DNA from: Panopea generosa
Taxonomy: Eukaryota; Mollusca; Bivalvia; Adapedonta; Hiatellidae
NCBI GenBank assembly: GCA_029582155.1
Contig: CM055909.1
Coordinates: 48,982,412-49,046,411 of the forward strand
Reading direction: 5' to 3'
Length of the DNA stretch: 64,000 nucleotides
The notes below the pieces were generated by a model that did no database searches, was not told the DNA's origin, and saw nothing but the letters and a program-made list of their open reading frames with translations. Below, in pieces: positions 24,041 to 36,640 of this stretch. The position numbers and the translations under genes were made by a program. The number at the start of each line of letters is the position of its first letter. Position 1 is the first letter of the stretch.

Positions 24041-25070
24041 CCTATGCTAGCATCAATCAAGCATAATGTTTATATCAAAAATATTGTAGTAATCAATCGT
24101 AATAAACAAACAACAATAACAACATCAATTATCACACATGTAGTTAATGCAGCATCCAATTAATTTCCAATATTTTGCCGTTTATAATAAATTGTTAAAA
24201 CAAATTTTGAACTATTTTTACTTACAAATTAATAGTTTATTACTTTCCTCACTATAAAAATGATTAAAACATCCACCTGATATAATGAAATATTAATAAT
24301 AATCAATTCAGCAACAGCTGCATCCCCACCGTCTGACACAAAATAAAATGTCATCTCTCTGCCCGACAGCCTCCCAGTCATTATTAACTAACCATATCAA
24401 ACAGGGCATCATTTTCACATATCTTTTACTACTGATTGTAACTTTTTTTTTAAATAAAACAAAAAATCCATAAAAGATGGTAATAAAGCAATACAGTAAT
24501 TAATTTACCATAAAATTGATGTAAATTCCAGCAATATCCAGGGGATGTACCCAACAAGTGGTTGCAGAGTTTCCAACTAAAAAAAACCCCACGACATCCT
24601 CTCCCTTCACACAGTCGACATCCTCTCCCTTCACACAGTCGTTATAAATGAATTGAAATTAATCTAGCCAATTTAAATGTAAATTCCAGGCATATCAAGT
24701 ACAAACAAGAATGAACAATGAACCCGCCCCTACATAGGCAAGCTTTATAATTGGTACAGCATCGTGTTACTACACCATGTACACACGCCTGTGTTAACAC
24801 TAAAGTCAGCCAGACTAGCAATAAAATGATCAAACTAGCAACTTATCCTATGGTTAATGATAATATTGAAAAATTGAATTTTTGAGATACCTCGGTTGAT
24901 CAGTGATTAAACCTATGCAAAAAACTGTCAAGATGGCGGATGGGATTCCCTAACACTAAACAAATTTGAACAGGAAAAGTTTTCAACATTGTAACTGTAA
25001 AACTTGTTACCAACGAGCCACAGAATAAAACGAGAAATGAATATTTTTTTTAACTACTTTTCATGCAGTT
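24041..25070. other. Unique AT-rich DNA with a 25-bp direct duplication
   Basis: CGACATCCTCTCCCTTCACA is present twice in tandem at 24592-24641. Otherwise nothing is recognised; short minus-strand frame 24642-24833 is unsupported. Confidence 0.45.
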
Positions 25071-25076
25071 AAGGAG

Positions 25077-25109
25077 TGGGGGGGGGGGGGGGGGGGGGGG
25101 GGAGGGGGT
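25077..25109. repeat. poly(G)-rich tract
   Basis: GTGG followed by about 24 consecutive G, then AGGGGG. Capable of G-quadruplex formation; length in an assembly is uncertain. Confidence 0.9.
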
Positions 25110-25315
25110 CTGTGATAAAGCAGTCTAAGAAACCGCCTAAAGATCACTTCCCTCTCACCCTTAAGGTTGTAGGTTCAAGTCCCACTCGCTCAAAAAAATG
25201 AGATAAAGTTTGTCAGTTACTTGCAGAAGGACGGTGGTTCAACTCAGATTCATTCTGATGTCTTCCTCCACCAGTAAAACATATAACCTGAAATGTGGGT
25301 TTTACCCCTATTGAA
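25110..25315 (+). repeat. SINE-E copy
   Basis: A Leu/Ser-like head (AAGCAGTCTAAGAAACCGCC, GGTTGTAGGTTCAAGTCCCA) is followed by CAGTTACTTGCAGAAGGACG, GTGGTTCAACTCAGATTCAT and TGGGTTTTACCCCTATTGAA. Confidence 0.7.
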
Positions 25316-25344
25316 GAAAAAAAAGCAAAATAATCCCAACAGCT

Positions 25345-25545
25345 TAGGATATAATATAAAATCCAAATCATTTGATTAAGGAACACCTCAGAAGGAATCT
25401 GAGTAGAACCACCATTCAATCCTCTATAAGGAATATGCAGCAAACTTTCACTGATTTGAAGTCTTTGGATTGGACTGGAATTGAACCCAGGACCTAAAGA
25501 GTTAATCATTTCAGAACAGCAATTAAGACTTTGCTTCAAGGACCC
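25345..25545 (-). repeat. SINE-E-like copy, inverted relative to its neighbour
   Basis: GGAATCTGAGTAGAACCACC is the minus-strand form of the SINE-E 3-prime half. GGACTGGAATTGAACCCAGG is a B-box complement. With 25110-25315 it forms an inverted SINE pair separated by about 30 bp. Confidence 0.55.
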
Positions 25546-26925
25546 TTATTATAACAATTGACCCTACATGGGCTGTTACATAGTTTTATTGCAGAAAAAA
25601 TAAAGTTTTTAATCTTAAAAAAAATCAAATAATCATGCATATAAAATAAACAATTACCAGTTGGTAAATTTGCACCATGCAAGGCCTCCACTATACCAAA
25701 TGCATGCCTGATGGTTTATCCCTTCTCACACAAGCGTGTAACATATGCAGGTATAAACAGTTGTATATTGTTTACGAAAGACAATATGGCCCCTATCAAA
25801 CAGACTTTATCAGGAGAATTTTATCAGACCAAAATAGAAAGTGAGACAACAATGGTTTCAAATTACCCAGGTTTTGAGTTCACCAACAAGATCTTTGTTC
25901 TGTACATTCTGAGGCTTAGTAACAGCACACACACCCTCCCTGCATTCCTCTCAAGCTCTCCTGGGCCAGTTATGATTTTGCTGATAACGGTGGCATGCTA
26001 TAATTATAATTGTTTCTTTTTCACATATTGTTAGCCCATTTTGAACCATAAAATTGTATTGCAGTTTCAATAATTCAATCCTTATGATTCCAATACTTCC
26101 AACAACAAAAATATAATTATAATTTTTAGAGGTGTCCTCGAGTGAAATATATGAATAAAATTTTTAATAATAAGTGAATAGTAAGTGCGTAGGAGTACAC
26201 AACTGGAAAAGTATAAAAGTAGTCCGGCTTAAGCGGTTTTATAGAAAAAGTAAAATTCTTGGTATTATCCCCTGGGAATGCTTCAAATACATACATGACA
26301 GTGAGACTGGAATTATTCCAGAATTAACCTCAAAATGTTGTTAGTTTTATTCGATGAATTTTAAGATTGATTGAAGTTATTAAACATGATCCTGCAGCAT
26401 CCCACATGCTCCACTTATGAGTAAAATTTCCTTGTTAATTATAGAAGATTATGTAACAAAATACATCAATTAGATAACATAATGTGACTACCCATCAAGT
26501 CTATACAGGGTTATATATACTGCAAAATAACAGCTTCCCGAAAACCTCATGTTATAGCTTCCAGCATCATATTGCAATTTTGAGCTTTTAATTTTTTCAT
26601 GCTGATCGTTTTTCCGCCTCATTCTCCAATATAGATTATAATGTGCTTGCACAAAGTTTTTTTTTGCAGAAGAGTTGTTTTTATTTGAACATTTACTCTA
26701 CAAACATAAAATGCACAGATTTCTTTAAACAAAAAAAAAGAGTATAAAATCTTGCTGTTTATTCTCTTTTACTTTGCTAAACCAGAAATTAATACATTAA
26801 GCCTTTTATCAGCAGATCACGACTATCTTTCCCATAAAAAAACTAACCTTTCCTGGTATGACCTTGCTGGTGATTGAACCCAATAACATCAAATACAACA
26901 TCGACACCAGTCTCCAAGCAGTATA
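25546..26925. other. Unique AT-rich DNA
   Basis: Plus frame at 25711-26034 (107 codons) has no recognised domain or splice support. Nothing else recognised. Confidence 0.35.
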
Positions 26926-26929
26926 TCAA

Positions 26930-27085
26930 TAGATTTCTTAATGTTATCAAGGGCCAACAGACAATCAGCTAACCTAACCCATCTTTTCTGGGATTCTGGA
27001 AATAATATAACCAGTACACGAGCACACCCATTTCCGGAAGTAACTGATAACTTTCCCCAACTTAACTGAGCTAACCGGGCACGGC
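26930..27085 (-). repeat. SINE-A copy, internally deleted
   Basis: AGGGCCAACAGACAATCAGC, CTAACCTAACCCATCTTTTC, GAAGTAACTGATAACTTTCC, then directly AACTGAGCTAACCGGGC, the head complement. The central part between TAACTGAT and the head is missing. Confidence 0.7.
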
Positions 27086-27784
27086 GCAACACAAGATAAA
27101 CAAGGTCACTTAAGGCTGAACCATTCACAAAACAACATAATTATCAATTACTGAAGTGTAAAGACAATATTGCATATTCCACAAAATCTGTTTTAAAACT
27201 CAATATATGACTCAACATGTTTCCAAAGACATTGTCTTTGATTTTTATTGAATAATGTCGCCATTATGCATTTGCTGCAATTGCATATTATTTAATTGCT
27301 TCCAATGTTACATGGCAAAGTGTATCTGAGTGCACCAACATGACTGCATCTGCTGTGCAAAATAATAATTCCTTATTTGAATTTTCACAAAGACTTCAGC
27401 TCAGATTCGTTATTAGATATTGCTGCAGAATGTATAATAAGCCTTCTTTTTATATTAATCTTTACGCCTAAACATTGTCGCTTTCATTCTATTGATTTCA
27501 GTAAAAGAATCTTTGTATGTTTTTTTTTGTTATGATTAACCAAACACTTAAATAGCCAGCATTGTGTTAAATACGGAGTGGAGTTTTAGAGACTGGAGTT
27601 TGGAGTCTAGGTTTCTGAGACTGGGGTTTGGAGTCTGTACACAATGCTTAAATAATTAGCAAGTTTACTTTCCTGAAAAACCATAGACTCTCCTGGAGTC
27701 GTATTCACCATTTGTCATGAAATGTAATGAAGACTGATAGAAACGTTCATAATGTATGACTTTGCTGGCATCACCCAAGGTTCC
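27086..27784. other. AT-rich DNA with a small GA-rich repeat
   Basis: At 27578-27640 GACTGGAGTTTGGAGTCT-like phrases repeat about three times. Otherwise nothing recognised. Confidence 0.4.
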
Positions 27785-28050
27785 GGACCTGATTAGCTCA
27801 ATTGGTTACGCTTCTAAGTATCAATCAAGGGGTTGCGAGTTCAAATCCCTGCCCAGCAACAGTCTCCATGATGATTGATATAGGACATTGCATCTCATTA
27901 TCATTTGTCTCTCACTGCTTATTCAAGGGGGAAAGTTATAAGTTAGTTGTGGAGATGAGGAATGCTCGAGTACTGGTTAACCTTTCAGGATCCCAGCAAA
28001 CAGTGGTTAGGTTATCACCAAACTAGTTCAGCCAGACTTAGTCTTAATAA
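27785..28050 (+). repeat. SINE-A copy
   Basis: The head CCTGATTAGCTCAATTGGTT, with B-box GCGAGTTCAAATCCCTGCC, is followed by AACAGTCTCCATGATGATTG, CATCTCATTATCATTTGTC and GTTAACCTTTCAGGATCCCA, then an A-rich end. A/B-box spacing is tRNA-like but no acceptor stem pairs convincingly, so not a tRNA gene. Confidence 0.8.
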
Positions 28051-28754
28051 AAAAAAAAGAAAAAAAAAGAAAAGAAATAGGCATTACAGAACATACTAAT
28101 TTGGAATCTCCACTATTACACAATTTAAGACACCATTTTGTTTAAATACATCAGTTTTTAACTATTCAGGTCACAGGAAAAAGATAAAAAAAAAAAAGCC
28201 GTAAGGCCACATCATTTAACCCTATACGTCTCTCAACAACAATTTAACCATTCATGATAAAGTAATGGACCAGATAATTTCCCATTTCACATTCAGTTGT
28301 TAAGTCTAATTATAATATTCTATGAAAGACAAACCACACCTACCCATTAGATGTAACAGATTTTATCTTGGGGTATCATTCTATGCTTAATTTTTATGTA
28401 TTAAATAATTTCGAAGCAATTATAGTGGGCATAAGTAAACACAATCATAATTGTATTAAAGAATGGATTGTTTTTTATGCAGACTGTTAATTAGAGAAAA
28501 CAATTGATTTTTCAAAATTTGAGGACAGAAATTGAAAATTAAAGACAGTATGCCAAGAAAATCACTTTAAATGTCATAAAGAAACTAAATATCAAAGAAC
28601 AGAAATTGTTTTTTGCTAAAAATAATGTCTCCCCAATCATACAAGATGTTTAATGCAAAGGACTGTAAAACATTGAAAAATAACTGAGCTGGGACACACA
28701 AGGGATTCCCAAAACTGTACCCCACACCAATTCTTCCAAGCAAGTTTCCACTAA
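28051..28754. other. Unique AT-rich DNA
   Basis: Includes A-rich simple sequence at 28050-28075 and 28180-28197; nothing else recognised. Confidence 0.4.
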
Positions 28755-31210
28755 AACACTGTATGACTTGTGATGTGTGTATAATTGTGACACTGTATGA
28801 CTTGTGATGTGTGTATAATTGTGACACTGTATCACTTGTGATGACACTATATGACTTATGATGTATGTATAATTGTGACACTGTATCACTTGGGAGGACA
28901 CTACATGACTTGTGATGTATGTATAATTGTGACACTATATGTATGGTGTACAGTGACACTGTGTGTAGTTATGCAACACTGGGTGTAGTATTGTGACACT
29001 TGACACTGTTTGTTGTATTGTGACACTGTGTGTAGTATTGTGACATTGTTTGTTGCATAGTGACACTATTTGTTGTATAGCGTCACTGTGTGTAGTCATG
29101 TGACAATGTGTGTAGTATTGATATACTGTGTGTAGTAGTGTGACACTGTGTGTAATATTGTGACACTGTAGGTTTTGAAGTGAAGCCTTATGTGTTATAG
29201 TGCAACTATGTGTAGTTGTGTGACACTGTATGTTGTATAGTGACACTGTGTGTAGTATTGGGACATTGTATGTTGTATAGTGACACTGTGTGTAGTACTG
29301 GGACATTGTATGTTGTATAGTGACACTGTGTGTAGTATTGGGACATTGTATGTTGTATAGTGACACTATATGTTGTATAGTGACACTGTGTGTAGTATTG
29401 GGACATTGTATGTTGTATAGTGACACTAAATGTTGTATAGTGACACTGTGTGTAGTTTTGAGATAATGTGTGTAGTAGTGTGACACTGTATGTAGTATTG
29501 TGACACTGTGTGTAGTATACTGAAACTGTGTGTAGTTATGTGACACTGTGTGTTGTATTGTGACACTGCATGTTGTATTGTAACATTGTTTTACTGTGAC
29601 ACTGTGTGTAGTATTGCAACATTGTTATATTGTGACAGTGTGCATATTATTGTGACACTGTGTGTAGCATTGCAACATTGTTATATTGTGACAGTGTGTG
29701 TAGTATTGCAACATTGTTATGGTGTGACAGTGTGTGTAGTATTGCAACATTGTTATATTGTGACAGTGTGTGTAGTATTGTGACACTGTGTGTAGTATTG
29801 CAACATTGTTATATTGTGACACTGTATGTGTATTGTGAAACTGTGTGTAGTATTGCAACATTATTATATTGTGACAGTGTGTGTAGTATTGTAACAGTGT
29901 GTGTAGTATTGCAACATTGTTATAGTGTGACAGTGTGTGTAGTATTGCAACATTGTTATATTGTGACAGTGTGTGTAGTATTGTGACACTGTGTGTAGTT
30001 TTGCAACATTGTTATATTGTGACACTGTATGTGTATTGTGAAACTGTGTGTAGTATTGCAACATTGTTATATTGTGACAGTGTGTGTAGTATTGCAACAT
30101 TGTTATAGTGTGACAGTGTGTGTAGTATTGCAACATTGTTATAGTGTGACAGTGTGTGTAGTATTGCAACATTGTTATATTGTGACAGTGTGTGTAGTAT
30201 TGCAACATTGTTATATTGTGACAGTGTGTGTAGTATTGTGACACTGTGTGTAGTATTGCAACATTGTTATATTGTGACAGTGTGTGTAGTATTGTGACAG
30301 TGTGTGTAGTATTGCAACATTGTTATAGTGTGACAGTGTGTGTAGTATTGCAACATTGTTATATTGTGACAGTGTGTGTAGTATTGTGACACTGTGTGTA
30401 GTATTGCAACATTGTTATATTGTGACAGTGTGTGTAGTATTGCAACATTGTTATATTGTGACAGTGTGTGTAGTATTGTGACACTGTGTGTAGTATTGCA
30501 ACATTGTTATATTGTGACAGTGTGTGTAGTATTGCAACATTGTTATATTGTGACAGTGTGTGTAGTATTGTGACACTGTGTGTAGTATTGCAACATTGTT
30601 ATATTGTGACAGTGTGTGTAGTATTGCAACATTGTTATATTGTGACAGTGTGTGTAGTATTGTGACACTGTGTGTAGTATTGCAACATTGTTATATTGTA
30701 ACAGTGTGTGTAGTATTGCAACATTGTTATAGTGTGACAGTGTGTGTAGTATTGCAACATTGTTATATTGTGACAGTGTGTGTAGTATTGTGACACTGTG
30801 TGTAGTATTGCAACATTGTTATATTGTGACACTGTATGTGTATTGTGAAACTGTGTGTAGTATTGCAACATTGTTATATTGTGACAGTGTGTGTAGTATT
30901 GTGACAGTGTGTGTAGTATTGCAACATTGTTATAGTGTGACAGTGTGTGTAGTATTGCAACATTGTTATATTGTGACAGTGTGTGTAGTATTGTGACACT
31001 GTGTGTAGTTTTGCAACATTGTTATATTGTGACACTGTATGTGTATTGTGAAACTGTGTGTAGTATTGCAACATTGTTATATTGTGACAGTGTGTGTAGT
31101 ATTGTGACAGTGTGTAGTATTGCAACATTGTTATATTGTGACAGTGTGTGTTGTATTGTGACACTGTATGTTGTACTGTGACACTGTATGTTGTATTGTG
31201 ACACTATTTG
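28755..31210. repeat. Composite TGTGACA-rich minisatellite with higher-order units
   Basis: Left part (28755-28935) has 34-bp units (CACTGTATGACTTGTGATG). 28936-29580 has 22-bp units (TGACACTGTGTGTAGTATTG). 29580-31210 has 36-bp units (CAACATTGTTATATTGTGAC plus AGTGTGTGTAGTATTG). The marker ACTGTATGTG occurs at 29821, 30023, 30831 and 31033, giving spacings of 202, 808 and 202, and thus a 1010-bp duplication. ORFs on both strands are by-products of the repeat. Confidence 0.95.
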
Positions 31211-32050
31211 TTAATGTCCCAACGACAGTGCAATTCTGTTAGTGACTTGAACAATCAATTATTTATACTGTGACATTGACTGTCCTTATTTTAAATCAAG
31301 TCTCATATATATAAACATACAGAATATTATATTCTGTTCCGTGTTAAATATTTGATAGACACAGTATAATTTACATGATGAAATCAATCATTAAGATGTC
31401 TGTTTTGGGTGAAACATTCCCCACATGGGTGCAACATTCACAGCTCTGGTGCAACTTCCATATCTGACATGTCAATGAATTTTTGTTCTGGAACAACTGC
31501 TTTAATATTTGATGGAAACAGGGTATCAGATGTTGGTAACAATACATGCATGGGGAACAAGCTAAGTGATTTATGCATCAACTGATACTGCAGATAAGTT
31601 ATTAATCAATTAAATGGACAATCTGGGAAACCTAATCTAACAATTAAGATAATACTACAGCCACAATAAAAATAAAGTAGGTCTCCTGGTCAATAACACT
31701 TGTTTCTGGAAAAAAAGGATAAAATATATGCTGATGAAGATGGAATTTTTTATAATGTTTAGCATCACTCCCGTTAATCCTCCAGTCATACTACAACCAT
31801 CTCTCCTTCAGGCTGTCAGCTGTATACTAACCCATACATTATCATTATACAATTTATGTTTCATTTTTTCATGTGATCAAGTTCATCTGACTCAAACCTA
31901 CAACCATCCTCTAGCATACCTAATTACATTATTGCAGTTTATTGCATTAAAAGGTGCTATGATGATCTCCAAATATATCAAACCCATGACCCTCCTTTTC
32001 AGGATCCGAGGATCTACCACTGAACCGTTCACTCCATGTGTCATAATTAA
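31211..32050. other. Unique AT-rich DNA
   Basis: GGTGCAACATTC/TTCC words repeat loosely at 31410-31460. The plus frame 31728-32072 (114 codons) ends in MITE-1 and is unsupported; its 3-prime part contains AACCCATGACC, suggestive of a SINE head complement. Confidence 0.35.
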
Positions 32051-32054
32051 CATA

Positions 32055-32230
32055 CAGTCAAACCTGTCTTAAGCAGCCAGTCAAGGGGAGGGCCAAAAGT
32101 GGTATTTTAAGACAGGTTGTTGCTTAATACAGAATAGTTTGTTCTGAAAGCACAGAAATGGGAAACAGCAAATATGACTGCTTAAAACAAGTGGCTGCTT
32201 AATACAGGTGGCCACTTACACAGGTTTGAC
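32055..32230 (+). mobile_element. MITE-1 copy
   Basis: Starts CAGTCAAACCTGTCTTAAG after TA, ends CACAGGTTTGAC with the last bases altered. Internal GACAGGTTGTTGCTTAATAC shared with other copies. Confidence 0.8.
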
Positions 32231-32439
32231 ACCACATTCATACTGTAGTTTTCATATTAGTGTGCGTTTCATTTTTCCAACAGGTTGTACCAAATCCATA
32301 TACGATTTTGATAGTTATTTCAAATAGTAGTCCGATTAAATATATTCATTGACACATAAATAGGTCATTTTGTGCGCCCAAAGATTAATGATTGTGATGA
32401 TGACAATATATTAAATAAATACGATTAAAACTTTACAAC

Positions 32440-32814
32440 AAGAGGCCCAAGAGAGCCTGAGGACGCTCTACTGGCTCATCAGGGCGGGGTCATTTTTAAC
32501 CCTAGGGACACCATTTGAACAAATCTAACAAAATTATAGTTGGTTATCTTTATTACATAAACATTTTAAAAATCTATTGAGCCGTTCATTAGAAAAAGAT
32601 TTTTTAAGTTTTGGACTATTTTTAGTAACGGCAGACATCTAGAATTTCAGATCGAAAAAAAAAAAGTCCTATGTATAGTCTCCTATGCAATAGAAACATC
32701 CATGTGAAATTTCAGTTTAATTTGATTCAGAGAAAGTGCTGCTGACAACAGACGACAGATGACGGACAATGCGCCATCGCATCAGCACTTCTGGCCTTTG
32801 GCCAGTAGAGCTAA
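32440..32814 (+). mobile_element. AAGAGGCCCAAGAG element, short form
   Basis: It starts ACAAGAGGCCCAAGAGAGCC and ends with the hairpin CTGGCCTTTGGCCAG, then TAGAGCTAA. It shares ACACCATTTGAACAAATCTA and TATGTATAGTCTCCTATGC with the longer copy at 57 kb. No coding capacity. A terminal hairpin followed by CTAA resembles a Helitron 3-prime end (CTRR), but the 5-prime end is not the usual TC, so class is uncertain. Confidence 0.65.
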
Positions 32815-33250
32815 AAACTATTTACAAATAAACAAATGGAAAAACAATTAAGTGAATAGAATCAATGATATAATCACCATCAGAAACATAATCTTTGGTA
32901 TTAGCACAACTTGGAACACTACAAAAACTAAGTTATAAATGGGATTCTTAGACATTTCCTGTCGTTTAATCCACGGAATCACATGTGCATGGAAACATAG
33001 CAATTACTGTAACATAAACTTCAAAGGAAAAACGAAGACTTGGTATTCTGAGTTCCAGGTTTTGTGCTCCATTCTTTGATGTTTACTGGGTCATAATTCT
33101 TAGTTGATAGAACATAATATAATTACATAAGCTTTGATCAGGAGGGATATATTTAAACATGTTTTTGCTGATTCTTCATTTCAATTATAATCAACAACAT
33201 GCAGACAGTGTTCCCATTCAAACCACATCAACATTCTCAACATTTCTTTC
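32815..33250. other. AT-rich DNA without recognised feature
   Basis: Nothing recognised between the mobile element and the SINE-C copy. Confidence 0.4.
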
Positions 33251-33256
33251 CCTCTA

Positions 33257-33480
33257 CCGCAACGGTGGTCTAGTGGTAGAGCATCCATCACATATTTGGA
33301 AGGTTGTGGATTCGGTCCCAGGCTTGGTCATACCAAAGACTTGAAAAAATGGTACTTGAAGCTAGGTGCTCATCATTTAGAGGATAGTTCTAGGTCTGGT
33401 TGGCCCAGTGTCAGTATAATGTGCCTTGGGTGGGGTATCATACCATACGTCTTACTTGGCGTGATACTTCAGTGCTCAAA
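33257..33480 (+). repeat. SINE-C copy, 3-prime truncated, unexpanded
   Basis: Head CAACGGTGGTCTAGTGGTAG, B-box-like GTGGATTCGGTCCCAGG, then TCATACCAAAGACTTGAAAA, GGATAGTTCTAGGTCTGG, CCCAGTGTCAGTATAATGTG, GGGTGGGGTATCATACCAT, ATACTTCAGTGCTC. It shows the single-copy state of the segments amplified at 7.9-11.7 kb and 54.4-55.4 kb. CAGTGTCAG and CAGTGCTCA lie about 64 bp apart. Confidence 0.8.
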
Positions 33481-34190
33481 ATAAAACCAGCCTCCTCTTC
33501 TGGCGTCTATGTTTTTCGACAAACGCAATGGCTGGAACAAACTTGGTAGAGGTTCACCCATGGTAAATGTCAGTGAAATTACATCGAAATCAGGACAGTA
33601 AATTTTGACAAGAAGACTTTTGAAGTTTTTACTATAGCTGCCTATATAGTAAACTAGCACCTCACTGTGGCGGTCATGTTTTTTAACAAATCATAACGGC
33701 TTTAAAAAAACTTGGTAAAGGGTCACCCAAGGAACATTTCTGCGAAATTGTTTTAAAATTGATCCGGTGGTTTCTGACAAGAAGATTTTTTTATCTTTTT
33801 ACTATAGCTTATATAGTAATCAAACCCCACTCCCTGGCCGCCATGTTTTTTGACGAATCACTACAGTTTGAACAAACTTGGTGAAGGGTCTTCCAAGGAA
33901 CATTTCTGTGAAATTATTTTAAAATCGAGCCAGTAGTTTCTAACAAGAAGATTTTTACTAATTTAACTTGCCCCGCCTCCTGGCGGCCATGTTTTTTGAT
34001 GAATCAAGATGGCTTGAACAAAATTGTTAGAGGGTCATCCAAGGAACATTTCTGTGAAGTTATATAAAAATTGGCCCAGTGGTTACAGAGGAGAAGTTGT
34101 TAGAAGCTATAAGTTTACAACAGAGGACAGACAACAGACACCAGGCGATCACAAAAGCTCACCTGTGAGCCTTCAGCTCAGGTGAGCTAA
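33481..34190 (+). mobile_element. Modular element ending GCTCAGGTGAGCTAA
   Basis: Four diverged tandem modules of about 175 bp each carry GGCGGCCATGTTTTTTGA, GAACAAACTTGGT, GGGTCATCCAAGGAACATTT. The end is GACAACAGACACCAGGCGAT, CACAAAAGCTCACC, then a hairpin (AGCTCACCTG / CAGGTGAGC) and CTAA. This tail is a common molluscan repeat style from general knowledge. Non-coding. Confidence 0.6.
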
Positions 34191-34690
34191 CAACTAATCC
34201 AAAACATGTAGACAGTATTACTATTCTAACCATATTTTCCTCTCCACATTTCCTCCCTTCTATCTCCACTATAGCTACCCTGATCAATCAATACCTAATT
34301 CATTGATTGCTGGCTGGACTAGGCGCAGGGTCCTTCCATGAAACTGATTTGATAGATTGATCCTGCTGATCGCAGTCTGTGGACAATTTGCATATAAATA
34401 GTGACATCGCTGTCATCGACTATTGTCAACTCTGGCACAGATTGCTAGATTGGCCAATAAACATGGATTGTCACAATAAAAGTGCAGTCATGTACAACAA
34501 TGGCAGAATATGGCGGAGAATATGTGAGAATGATTTAGTATGCAGGGAAATGGCTGGAAGACCGAAAGCAAATCACTCACTAGTGAACCAATCAAATATG
34601 ACTGATGGGTATGTTTATAATCCCAGAACTAAAGTGTTATTTTAAATATGACATAATTATGAAAGATTAATATAATCTATTACCCCAAAT
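34191..34690. other. Moderate-AT DNA, unassigned
   Basis: A plus-strand open frame of 88 codons (34379-34645) is present. It has no recognised domain, and I see no convincing splice sites, so I do not call a gene. Confidence 0.3.
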
Positions 34691-34699
34691 TTGTTTCAC

Positions 34700-34855
34700 A
34701 CCTATCTCTATGGGCTTGATTGTGAATGACAATCAGTTTCCTGGTCTGGGAGGTCCAGCATGGGAATAAACATGCAGCACCTGGAACAAGTGGTCAAAAC
34801 ACAAATCACTAACCCAGCGCCCACTTAAATTGTAACTGTTTGAAAACAGTACATC
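34700..34855 (-). repeat. SINE-D-like fragment
   Basis: AATCAGTTTCCTGGTCTGGG resembles the complement of the SINE-D segment CCAGGAAACGGGCTT. A head-like part (CACTAACCCAGCGCCCAC) follows. It adjoins the 22-bp array. Confidence 0.35.
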
Positions 34856-34859
34856 TGGG

Positions 34860-36640
34860 TGCACCAAAAGTATGTTTTGATGTATCAAATAGAATGTATG
34901 GCTGTACCAAATAATATGTCTGGGTGTATATAAATGGTATGTCTAGGTGTACCAAATAGCATGTATGGGTGTATCATATAGTATGTATGGGTGTACCAAA
35001 TAATATGTCTGGGTGTATAAAATGTTATGTCTAGGTGAACCATATAGTATGTATGGGTGTACCACATGGTATGTCTAGGTGAACCATATAGTATGTATGG
35101 GTGTACCACATGGTATTTCTAGGTGTACCATATAGTATGTATGGGTGTACCAAATAATATGTCTGGGTGTATAAAATGGTATGTCTAGATGTACCATATA
35201 GTATGTATGGGTGTACCACATGGTTATGTCTAGGTGTACCATAAAGTATGTACGGGTGTACCAAATAATATGTCTGGGTGTATAAAATGGTATGTCTAGG
35301 TGTACCAAATAATATGTCTGGGTGTATAAAATGGTATGTCTAGGTGAACCATATAGTATGTATGGGTGTACCACATTATATGTCTTGGTGTACCATATAG
35401 TATGTAAGGGGGGGGGGGGGGTACAAAATAATATGTCTGGGTGTATAAAATGGTATGTCTAGGTGTACCATTTGTGTATGGGTGTACCACATGGTATGTC
35501 TAGGTGTACCATATAATATGTATGGGTTTACCACATGGTATGTCTATGTGTACCATATAATATGTATGGGTGTACCAAATATGTCTGGGTTTTAATAAAA
35601 TGGTATCACTAGGTGTACCATATAGTATGTATGGGTGTACCACATGGTATATCTAGGTGTACCATATAGTATGTATGGGTGTACCAAACAATATGTCTGG
35701 GTGTATAAAATGGTATGTCTAAGTGTACCATAAAGTATGTATGGGTGTACCACATGGTATGTCTTGGTGTACCATATAGTATGTATGGGTGTACCAAATA
35801 ATATGTCTGGGTGTATAGAATGGTATGTCTAGGTGAACCATATAGTATGTATGGGTGTACCACATGGTATGTCTTGGTGTACCATATAGTATGTAAGGGG
35901 GGGGGGTACAAAATAATATGTCTGGGTGTATAAAATGGTATGTCTAGGTGAACCATATAGTGTGTATGGGTGTACCACATGGTATGTCTACGTGTACCAT
36001 AGAATATGTATGGGTGTACCAAATAATATGTCTGGGTTTTAATAAAATGGTATCTCTAGGTGTACCATATAGTATGTATGGGTGTACCACATGGTATGTC
36101 TAGGTGTTCCATATAGTATGTATGGGTGTACCACATGGTATAAATAGGTGTACCTTATAATATGTATGGGTGTACCAAATAAAATGTCTGGGTGTATAAA
36201 ATGGTATGTTTAGGTGTACCATATAGTATTTATGGGTGTACCACATGGTATGTCTAAGTGTACCATAAAGTATGTCTGGTTGTACCACATGGTATATCTA
36301 GATGTACCATATAGTATGCATGGGTGTACCAAATAATATGTCTGGGTGTATAAAATGGAATGTCTGTTTGGGTGTACCAAATAATATGTATGGGTGGACC
36401 AAATAGTACATCTGGATGTACCAAATAGTATGTATGGTTGTATCAAATAGTATGTATGTTTGTTCCATATGGTATGTCAAGGTGTACTTTATAGCATGTA
36501 TGGGTGTACCAAATAATATGTTTGGATGTATCAAATAGTACATCTGGGTATACCAAAGAGTATGTATGGTTACATCAAATAATATGTCTGGGTGTACCAA
36601 ATAGTATGTCTTGGTGTACCAAGCAGTATGGTGTAACAAA
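34860..36640. repeat. 22-bp minisatellite with higher-order structure
   Basis: Units alternate between GTATGTATGGGTGTACCACA and GTATGTCTAGGTGTACCATA types, 22 bp each, with an AATAATATGTCTGGGTGTATAA variant. Three-unit groups (66 bp) give open minus-strand frames of up to 137 codons. Two units contain G expansions (35407-35421, 35897-35906). About 80 units. Confidence 0.95.

Noticed and set aside
25213..25539. 108-codon minus-strand ORF
   Set aside because: It spans two inverted SINE-E copies, so it is repeat-derived.
28755..31210. CRISPR-like or spaced repeat array
   Set aside because: Units are contiguous minisatellite copies with no unique spacers, and the sequence is eukaryotic.
34379..34645. 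88-codon plus-strand ORF as a gene
   Set aside because: No recognised domain or convincing splice signals; length is within chance expectation for this composition.
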